From positions 1 through 6,976 of the forward strand of contig JAFMJK010000118.1 of assembly GCA_017853515.1 (NCBI GenBank): a DNA stretch of 6,976 nt, read 5' to 3'. The notes under the pieces were generated by a model. The model did not search any database and had not been told where the DNA came from. It saw nothing but the letters and a program-made list of their open reading frames with translations. The translations under genes were made by a program, and so were the position numbers. This DNA is from Chthoniobacterales bacterium (GTDB taxonomy: Bacteria > Verrucomicrobiota > Verrucomicrobiia > Chthoniobacterales > JACTMZ01). Each line of letters begins with the position of its first letter. The stretch's first letter is position 1. This document shows, one piece after another, positions 1-5,283 of the stretch.

Positions 1-1176
1 AGGGCAGCCAGCTGCGCGAGATCCGAAACCTACGAAGGCGGGCGCGCCAACGCTCTCAAATTTGTCCTCGGGCTGTTTGCCGTCGCCTACGGGCGCGCCG
101 TGCAGACGCGCCTGGCCCTTTACCGTAAACGCGTATTCCGCGCGCAGGAAATCGGCTGTCCCGTGATCAGCATCGGCAACCTCACCGTGGGGGGAACGGG
201 TAAAACGCCCGTGGCCGAGATGCTCGCCCGCGAACTGCAAAAGCGCGGACGCCGCGTCGCCATCCTCAGCCGCGGATACAAGAGCGTCCCCCGCCCCTTC
301 GTCCAACGCCTGAAGAACCGCGTCTTCAAGCACCTCGATCTTTTCCCGCCTCGTATCGTCTCGGACGGCACCCGCGTCCTGCTCGATTCCCGCCACGCCG
401 GTGACGAACCGCACATGCTGGCCAAAAATCTCCCCGGCGTCTGCGTGCTTGTCGACAAAGACCGCGTCAAAAGCGGATTGCACGCGCTGCGGCACTTCGA
501 CAGCGATGTCCTTCTGCTTGATGACGGCTTGCAATACCAGCGTTTGCGCCACCGGCTCGACGTCGTCCTCGTCGATCGGCAGTCACCCTTCGGCAACGAG
601 CGCCTCCTGCCCCGCGGCACTTTGCGCGAACCGCCGGTCAATCTCCGCCGCGCGTCTTACATCATCGTGACGAAAAGCGGATCCGAACCGGACACCGCGT
701 TGCTATCGCGCTTGCGCAGACTCAACCCCACCGCGGCCATCATCGAGTGCGACCACGCGCCGCGCCATTGGCAGGATCTCCGCACCGGGGAAAAATTCCC
801 GCTCGATCACTTGAAGGGCCTCCACGTCGGCGCGATGAGCGGAATCGCGAGGCCGGAAAGCTTCGAGGAGGGCGTCCGCCGTCTCGGCGCCAATGTCGAA
901 ATCACCAAATCGTTCGCCGACCACCACCGCTTCACCAAAAAGGAAATTCTCCGCTTCCTCGAATGGTGCGACCGTCGCTCCCTCGACGCCCTTGTCACCA
1001 CGGAAAAAGACGCCGTGCGCTTTCCCGAGATCGACAACCCCCAGGTGCCGATGCTTTTCCTGCGCGTGGAGATTGAAATTCTCCGCGGACACGAACACTG
1101 GGAGGATCTGATCGAGCGCGCGGCCGGCCGGTTCAGATCCGCTGGTGCCAGACGTAGCGCTGCAGCAGCACTTTGA
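1..1176 (+). CDS. lpxK: Tetraacyldisaccharide 4'-kinase LpxK, 5'-partial
   Basis: Lipid A pathway kinase that phosphorylates the 4' position of the tetraacyl disaccharide 1-phosphate at the cytoplasmic face of the inner membrane, using ATP. The frame is open to the window edge. Counting codons from base 1, residues 19-50 already read as the family's N-terminal membrane-proximal helix (ALKFVLGLFAVAYGRAV...), so the true start probably lies upstream. The GTG at 100 would cut this helix. Motifs seen: Walker A GNLTVGGTGKTP (59-70), SRGYK (90-94), GDEP (134-137), DDG (174-176) followed by FGNE..LPRGTLREP, DHH (307-309), TEKDAVRF (334-341). The 39 residues between RGYK and GDEP are about 20 more than I recall in E. 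coli LpxK. The last 14 residues (from about 1132) are antisense to the end of the permease gene and rich in Ala/Arg. The identification is firm. Confidence 0.95.
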   Translation, partial: RAASCARSETYEGGRANALKFVLGLFAVAYGRAVQTRLALYRKRVFRAQEIGCPVISIGNLTVGGTGKTPVAEMLARELQKRGRRVAILSRGYKSVPRPFVQRLKNRVFKHLDLFPPRIVSDGTRVLLDSRHAGDEPHMLAKNLPGVCVLVDKDRVKSGLHALRHFDSDVLLLDDGLQYQRLRHRLDVVLVDRQSPFGNERLLPRGTLREPPVNLRRASYIIVTKSGSEPDTALLSRLRRLNPTAAIIECDHAPRHWQDLRTGEKFPLDHLKGLHVGAMSGIARPESFEEGVRRLGANVEITKSFADHHRFTKKEILRFLEWCDRRSLDALVTTEKDAVRFPEIDNPQVPMLFLRVEIEILRGHEHWEDLIERAAGRFRSAGARRSAAAAL

Positions 1177-2311
1177 TCGTCGCGGTCAGCGGCACGGCCA
1201 GCAGCGCACCCAGCAATCCCCCGAGCACGAGACTCCAGAGAAGCACCGAGAGGATCACGGTGAACGGCGCAAGGCTCACCGAGTCCCCCACGATCCGTGG
1301 TGAAATGAAAAAACCTTCGAGATTGTTCATGCCGATGAAGATGGCCGTGACGATCAGCGGATGCGTCCAGTCACCGAATTGCGCCGCGGCGATCAGCACC
1401 GCCGGCATCCAGCACAACAGCATCCCCAGATAGGGAATCATGGCCAGAATGGCCACGGCCAGACCGATGAGAAGGGCGAAGTTCAGCCCCATGAACAGCA
1501 GAGCCGCCCCGATGAGCGCCCCGTCGATGATGCTGACCAGAAACTGTCCGCGGAAATAGCGGATGAGGTAGCTGTTGATCTCCTCGACGAGCGAAGCGAT
1601 CTCGTTTTTCAGCGGCGATTCGGGCAGCGGGATGTATTTGCGCCAGTCGCGCGCCAAACTGTCGGCATCGTTCAAAAAGAAAAAAAGAAACAGCGGCACG
1701 AGCAGCAGACTCACGGCGACGCCGGCCACGCCGAGCACACCGCCGAGGCTTTGCTGCAGGAACCTGCCGGCTGCCGCGAGAAAATCCGGAACACTCTCCT
1801 GCACCCAATCGACCAGACGCTGGATGTAGCCTCCCGCCATGGCCCAGACCTCGTCGCGGATCGTCCTTTCCGCTTCGACAACTGCCGATGGCTCGAAGCG
1901 GCTCTGCAGGCCGCGCAGCCATTCGAGACTCCCGAGCAGCAGCTTCTCGCCGCGCGCCGTATACTGGGGCAGCGAGGAACCCACCTCCACGGCTTGGTGC
2001 GAAATAGCCGGCGCCACCCAAAGCACAATCCCGGCAAAACCCGTGGCCAGAAGCACCAAGAGCAGCAGCACCGACCACAAGCGGCTCAGGCCCCAGGCGC
2101 AGAACCTCGCCACCACCGGCTCGAGCAAGTAAGCGAGAATCACCGCGACGACGATCGGGATGAGGAGCGGCTGCAAAAAGGCGAGGCCCCTCACCACCAG
2201 ACTGCCGACGTAGACCGTCAAACCGGTCAGCACGGCAATGGCCAACGCGGTCAGGGCCGCGAACCACATTTTGCGCTGCCATGCGGTGGGCTGCACGGAA
2301 TCGGGAGTCAC
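1133..2311 (-). CDS. AI-2E family transporter (PerM/TqsA-like permease)
   Basis: A 392-residue polytopic inner-membrane protein of the AI-2E transporter family (formerly UPF0118). Members have been linked to autoinducer-2 export (TqsA) and Na+/H+ exchange, so the substrate here is unknown. Probable membrane segments lie at about 15-38, 45-67 and 78-100, then a long soluble stretch at 101-185 typical of the family, then about 188-214, 256-275, 277-310 and 349-380. Family signatures include RYFRGQFLVSIIDG (251-264), MIPYLG (291-296), NLEGFFISPRIVGDSVSLAP (330-349) and LGALLAVPLTATIKVL (367-382). The start is GTG at 2311. An in-frame stop lies six codons upstream, so only near-cognate codons could extend it. 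It follows the LolA-like gene by 52 bp and is probably co-transcribed with it. Its 3' end overlaps lpxK by 44 bp tail-to-tail. Length is normal for the family. Confidence 0.93.
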   Translation of the reverse strand: MTPDSVQPTAWQRKMWFAALTALAIAVLTGLTVYVGSLVVRGLAFLQPLLIPIVVAVILAYLLEPVVARFCAWGLSRLWSVLLLLVLLATGFAGIVLWVAPAISHQAVEVGSSLPQYTARGEKLLLGSLEWLRGLQSRFEPSAVVEAERTIRDEVWAMAGGYIQRLVDWVQESVPDFLAAAGRFLQQSLGGVLGVAGVAVSLLLVPLFLFFFLNDADSLARDWRKYIPLPESPLKNEIASLVEEINSYLIRYFRGQFLVSIIDGALIGAALLFMGLNFALLIGLAVAILAMIPYLGMLLCWMPAVLIAAAQFGDWTHPLIVTAIFIGMNNLEGFFISPRIVGDSVSLAPFTVILSVLLWSLVLGGLLGALLAVPLTATIKVLLQRYVWHQRI

Positions 2312-2314
2312 GCC

Positions 2315-2331
2315 GATGACTCTCTGTCATC
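2315..2331 (-). promoter_or_regulatory. Perfect hairpin in the ribosome-binding region of the AI-2E permease gene
   Basis: On the - strand the leader contains GATGAC-AGAGA-GTCATC, a perfect 6-bp stem with a 5-nt loop, ending three bases before the GTG start at 2311. A Shine-Dalgarno-like GGGGAG (2336-2331) sits just upstream and shares one base with the stem. It is 19 nt from the GTG in linear sequence, but only a few nt if the hairpin folds. A weaker purine run AGAGAG (2325-2320) lies in and beside the loop, 8 nt from the GTG, and would be masked by the fold. The hairpin is seen directly; its effect on translation is inferred. Confidence 0.4.
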
Positions 2332-2363
2332 TCCCCGCGCCTGAAAACCCCAAAGTGCGAACC

Positions 2364-3053
2364 TCACGACCCGGCCTTGCCGAGAATTTCGAGGTAAGAG
2401 CGCGCCAGCGGACGCGACCCGTTCTCCGGCCCGAACTTCTCGATGCGCATTTGCTTGAGCATCCACTGGCCGTCGATGCGCTGGCCGGACACCACCTCGA
2501 ACCTTCGCAGCAATTTCCCCTGCCAATCGAATCCCTCGATACGCAGCAGCGCCCCGCTCGCCTCGTCGAGCCACACCCGCACCACGGCGAACTCCGACCC
2601 TCGCTTGCCCGGGCGCAATTCGATCTTCCACGCCGGGCGCGTCCGCACGCTCTCTTTGCCCATCAGCCGCGCGTCGGGCCAGTAAAGAAATCCCAGGGAA
2701 AGATCTTCGGCCGTCACCGCCGCACCCTCGGCCACCGGTTCCTGCATGCCCTTCTTCAACGCGCGCCCCTTGCCGTCGAAAACCCCCGTCGAGTCGTCAT
2801 CCAATCGCACTTCAAGCACACGCGAAGGCTCCTCGAAGTCGAAACGCAGCTTGCCGAAATTCACCGTCAGCGTGAAAGGCGTCGTGACTTTCCCCGCGCG
2901 CAACTGCCCGCGGACCGCCGCCTCCTTGTTTGTCGACGCCATCCGCGCCTCGCGCAGCAACTCCTGCGGATCGGGCTGCTCAGCCTGCGCAAGCACCGTG
3001 GCCGCCAGCGCCACCACGAGCGCCACCACCGTCCATCCTTGTCTCTTCGCCAT
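2364..3053 (-). CDS. LolA-like outer membrane lipoprotein-sorting protein, secreted
   Basis: A 229-residue protein with a clear Sec signal peptide: KR at 3-4, hydrophobic core about 8-22, signal peptidase I site AQA|E after residue 24. There is no lipobox cysteine, so the mature protein should be soluble in the periplasm. The rest fits the LolA/LolB superfamily (LolA_like group): beta-rich, with DLSLGFLYWPDARLMG (117-132), AWKIELRPG (141-149), VVRVWLDEASGALLRIEGFD (157-176) and RRFEVVSGQRIDGQWMLKQM (183-202). Such proteins may carry lipoproteins or other lipids across the periplasm. Whether this is the general lipoprotein chaperone LolA or a paralogue with another cargo cannot be told. The start ATG at 3053 is chosen because it gives the signal peptide. 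The frame stays open far upstream, but that part is antisense to the PAP2 gene and unlike any protein I know. First gene of a - strand pair with the AI-2E permease. Confidence 0.82.
   Translation of the reverse strand: MAKRQGWTVVALVVALAATVLAQAEQPDPQELLREARMASTNKEAAVRGQLRAGKVTTPFTLTVNFGKLRFDFEEPSRVLEVRLDDDSTGVFDGKGRALKKGMQEPVAEGAAVTAEDLSLGFLYWPDARLMGKESVRTRPAWKIELRPGKRGSEFAVVRVWLDEASGALLRIEGFDWQGKLLRRFEVVSGQRIDGQWMLKQMRIEKFGPENGSRPLARSYLEILGKAGS
3007..3030 (-). repeat. 12-bp tandem duplication inside the LolA-like signal peptide
   Basis: On the + strand AGCGCCACCACG is followed directly by AGCGCCACCACC, 11 of 12 bases identical. Read in the gene's frame it encodes VVAL twice in the hydrophobic core of the signal peptide (about residues 9-16). 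It looks like a replication-slippage duplication that lengthens the core in frame. It could also be chance, given the limited codon choice for Val/Ala/Leu at high GC. Confidence 0.55.
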
Positions 3054-3074
3054 CTTGCCGCGACAGTAGCACAC
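3054..3074. other. 21-bp divergent intergenic gap between the LolA-like and PAP2 genes
   Basis: Only 21 bp separate the LolA-like ATG (3053, - strand) from the chosen PAP2 GTG (3075, + strand). I see no strong -10/-35 pair in either direction within it and no good Shine-Dalgarno sequence for either gene. Promoters for the two divergent units must therefore reach into the opposite gene's coding sequence. A CACGTG palindrome spans 3072-3077 across the GTG start; it is too short to call an operator. Confidence 0.5.
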
Positions 3075-3746
3075 GTGGCGTCCGCGCTCGACCAAAGACT
3101 CTTTCTCCACCTCAATGCCGACCGCGGTTGGCCCGGACTCGACAAGCTCATGGCGGTGCTCTCGAGCTTGGGTTTCTGGTTTCCCGTCATGGTGCTGGTT
3201 GCTCTCGTCGTGGTTTGGAAGGGCGGTTTCCGCGCCCGCGCCATGGTCGCGTGCCTGCTGCTCTCCGTTGCACTGATCGAGGGGATTTTCGTCAAACCGC
3301 TCAAACAAGCCTTCGGCCGCCCGCGCCCCTCGGAATCCCTCGCCGCAGCCCGCATCGTCAGCCTCGCGCCGCTCAAACCGGAAATTTTCGCTCTGACCGA
3401 ACCGGTGCGTGTCCGGCCGGCCAAAGTTTCCTCTCGCCCCAAACCCGGCAAATCGTTCCCCTCCGGCCACACCGCGAACATGTTCTGCTTCGCCACCGTG
3501 CTTGCCGCGTTTTACGGAAAGCGCGGCGCGTGGCTTTTTCTCATCGCGGCCCTTGTCGCGCTTTCGCGCGTCATGACCGGATCGCATTGGCCCTCGGACG
3601 TCGTTCTCACCGCGCTCCTCGTTGTACCCCTCACACTCCTCCTGCTTCGCCTCTACGCGCTTGCTTGGCGCAAATTGGCGCCGCGCTTCGTTCCGACGCT
3701 GGCTGCGCGCCATCCCGAACTCCTCTCCACTGCCCCCACCGCATGA
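3075..3746 (+). CDS. PAP2-family membrane phosphatase
   Basis: A 223-residue integral membrane phosphatase of the type 2 phosphatidic acid phosphatase superfamily, which acts on lipid phosphates or pyrophosphates outside the inner membrane. All three catalytic motifs are intact: C1 K77-x6-R84-P85, C2 P129-S-G-H132, C3 S164-R165-x5-H171-x3-D175. H132 and H171 are the expected nucleophile and proton-relay histidines. Hydrophobic segments lie at about 34-48, 56-73, 134-147, 151-163 and 176-195. The 43 residues between C1 and C2 are rich in basic residues and proline and should form the outer loop. Start: GTG 3075 restores the usual N-terminus (LDQRLFLHLNADRGWPGLDKLM). ATG 3150 would remove part of this conserved region. 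Possible substrates are undecaprenyl pyrophosphate, lipid A phosphates (LpxE/LpxF are PAP2 proteins) or phosphatidylglycerophosphate; sequence alone does not decide. Overlaps the next gene by 4 bp. Confidence 0.9.
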   Translation: MASALDQRLFLHLNADRGWPGLDKLMAVLSSLGFWFPVMVLVALVVVWKGGFRARAMVACLLLSVALIEGIFVKPLKQAFGRPRPSESLAAARIVSLAPLKPEIFALTEPVRVRPAKVSSRPKPGKSFPSGHTANMFCFATVLAAFYGKRGAWLFLIAALVALSRVMTGSHWPSDVVLTALLVVPLTLLLLRLYALAWRKLAPRFVPTLAARHPELLSTAPTA

Positions 3747-5242
3747 TGCCAGGCCGCCTGCTCGCCCTTTTCCTTCTCGCCGTCACCGCCCTGCGCTGGC
3801 TTTGGCAATACGCGCGACCGCTGTCGCCCGAGGAATCTTATCTCGCGCTTTGCGGCTTCATTCCCTCGCTTGCCTATTTCGACGGTCCCGGCGGCGCACC
3901 GCTCCTTGTGGCGCTGGGCATCTCGGTGGCCGGACCCGGCGGATTCGGTGCGACATTTTTTTGGCCGGTTCTCGCCGCCGTGGCCTCGGCCGTTCTTTAC
4001 CTTTTCGTGGCACGTTTGACCGGGCCGTCCGAGGGACTGGCCATGGCCGTGCTTTTCAACCTGCTCCCTGTTTTCAATCAAGCGGCTCTCTCCGCGAGCT
4101 GCGCCATGCCGCTCGCCACGGCCGCCCTTGGCGCTTCTTTTTGCGCATGGCGGGCGCTGGAGAACCAATCGGCCGGTTGGTGGATCGCCGCGGGCCTGTG
4201 CGCCGCATTCGGCCTCTTCTTTACCTACACCGCATGGTTCATCTTGCCGTCTTTGGCCCTCGTCTTGCTCGCCTCGCATCGTTGGCGCCCGCGCTTGCTC
4301 GCCCCGGGTTTTTGGTTGGCATGGATCCCGACTGTCGCCGTCTATCTGCTCCTTCTCCGCTGGAATGAACAGAACGGATGGATTCACTTCATCGGCGGGA
4401 CATGGAAGACCGCGCGTTCCCTCGATTTTTCCCGGCTGCCCGGAGCCCTTGTCGCCTCGGCCTCGGCCCTCACCCCGTTTGTTTTCGTCGCACTCCTGTT
4501 CGGTGCGGCGTTTGCTCTGGGTCGCATCCGCGTTTCGCCGAAAATCAAATTTCTCTTTGGCCCCGCCCTTGCCGCAACACTCGCCGCCTCGTATGCGGCG
4601 CTGCGAGGATGGCCGGCCCAAACACCCGGACTGCTCGCCGCCGCCTTGGCCCTGCCGCTCATTGCGTGGATCCCCGAACGCATCGGCGGCGCGCGCACCA
4701 AATTCATTCTCTCCGCTCTTTTCATCGGTGCGGCGGCGTGGACTGCTCTGACCCTTCCCCGCCCCCAATCGAAGACCTTGGTTGATTCGGGTGTGGGCCA
4801 GGCCATCGGCAATCTCCGCACCGAATACTCCAGTGCCACAATGCCGCCGCTTTTTCTCATTGCGGAAAATGCCCCGCTCGCCGCCGCTCTGGCCTTGGCC
4901 TTGCCTGATGCAACACCTGCCGCTCCCGGACACCCGCCCGTCTACACCTCGGAATCACCCGCCGCGCGCAGCCAGTTCGACCTCTGGCCCCGCTACGACC
5001 AATTCGTCGAGGCAGAGCAAATAGAGGTTGCCCCCGGGATCGATCCGTTCACCGAGCAAAAAGGCGCCAATCCGTTCGTCGGCCGCTCCGCGCTCTACAT
5101 CACCACGCAGAGACCCGCGGACCTTCCCCAAGCCGTTACGGCCGCGTTCGCCGGCGTGCAACTGCTCGGGGAAATCACCGCCCCGGACGGTCGTATTCTT
5201 CGCGCCTACCTCTGTTCGGACTACCAAACGATGCCATTGTGA
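3743..5242 (+). CDS. GT-C fold membrane glycosyltransferase, GT39/ArnT-like
   Basis: A 499-residue polytopic protein resembling the PMT/ArnT/RgtA-D group, which moves a sugar from a polyprenyl-phosphate donor to an acceptor outside the inner membrane. The N-terminus has the family layout: a first membrane helix (about 5-22), then a loop with the acidic pair E30-E31 (SPEESYLAL, where DE is usual), then AYFDGPGGAPLLVALG (44-59), which corresponds to the family's YFDHPPL element. About ten further hydrophobic segments run to about residue 337. A soluble C-terminal part (about 340-499) contains SQFDLWPRYDQF and ends near ILRAYLCSDY. The start ATG 3743 overlaps the PAP2 stop (ATGA), and a second ATG follows at 3746. 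No Shine-Dalgarno sequence is visible, which suggests translational coupling to PAP2. Donor and acceptor are unknown. With lpxK and PAP2 nearby, lipid A or another envelope glycan is a reasonable guess. Confidence 0.8.
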   Translation: MMPGRLLALFLLAVTALRWLWQYARPLSPEESYLALCGFIPSLAYFDGPGGAPLLVALGISVAGPGGFGATFFWPVLAAVASAVLYLFVARLTGPSEGLAMAVLFNLLPVFNQAALSASCAMPLATAALGASFCAWRALENQSAGWWIAAGLCAAFGLFFTYTAWFILPSLALVLLASHRWRPRLLAPGFWLAWIPTVAVYLLLLRWNEQNGWIHFIGGTWKTARSLDFSRLPGALVASASALTPFVFVALLFGAAFALGRIRVSPKIKFLFGPALAATLAASYAALRGWPAQTPGLLAAALALPLIAWIPERIGGARTKFILSALFIGAAAWTALTLPRPQSKTLVDSGVGQAIGNLRTEYSSATMPPLFLIAENAPLAAALALALPDATPAAPGHPPVYTSESPAARSQFDLWPRYDQFVEAEQIEVAPGIDPFTEQKGANPFVGRSALYITTQRPADLPQAVTAAFAGVQLLGEITAPDGRILRAYLCSDYQTMPL

Positions 5243-5244
5243 GC

Positions 5245-5273
5245 GTGACGCGGGGAAGTCACCCCGATAGTAT
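5245..5273 (+). promoter_or_regulatory. Possible sigma-70-type promoter for serA, nearly leaderless
   Basis: GTGACG at 5245-5250 matches TTGACA at 4 of 6 positions. It is followed by exactly 17 bases and then TAGTAT at 5268-5273, which matches TATAAT at 4 of 6 in the most AT-rich patch of this gap. Transcription would begin near 5280, only about 4 nt before the serA ATG at 5284. No Shine-Dalgarno sequence precedes that ATG (the bases just before it are TTTTCCCTTCC), which agrees with a leaderless message. The match is moderate and unproven. Read-through from the glycosyltransferase gene is the alternative. Confidence 0.4.
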
Positions 5274-5283
5274 TTTCCCTTCC

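Noticed and set aside
1..99. GTG at base 100 as the true lpxK start
   Set aside because: The frame before it encodes residues fitting the LpxK N-terminal helix and stays open to the edge, so the gene is better treated as truncated by the window.
1674..1689. A-rich run (AAAAAG, seven A, G, AAA on the + strand) as a possible programmed frameshift site in the permease
   Set aside because: The permease frame is intact on both sides and the run simply encodes the FLFFFL of a membrane helix; no out-of-frame continuation resembles a protein.
1371..2330. A 319-codon - strand frame starting from the ATG at 2330, overlapping the permease gene in another frame
   Set aside because: It has a better start codon than the permease GTG, but its product is Arg/Gly/Ala-rich and shows none of the AI-2E signatures, which lie in the GTG frame.
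1361..2344. A 327-codon + strand frame antisense to the AI-2E permease gene
   Set aside because: The product is dominated by His, Gln, Arg and Glu with no domain pattern; it mirrors the hydrophobic codons of the permease.
2238..3074. Upstream extension of the PAP2 frame into the region of the LolA-like gene
   Set aside because: The extra residues are His/Arg/Pro-rich and antisense to the LolA-like gene; PAP2 homology begins at about the GTG at 3075.
3054..3713. Upstream extension of the LolA-like frame, antisense to PAP2
   Set aside because: Using it would bury the clear signal peptide inside a 449-residue protein whose first part is charged and featureless, and it lies over the intact PAP2 motifs.
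3653..4933. A 426-codon frame antisense to the glycosyltransferase gene
   Set aside because: Gly/Arg/Glu-rich composition without motifs; the opposite strand encodes a coherent multi-helix membrane protein.
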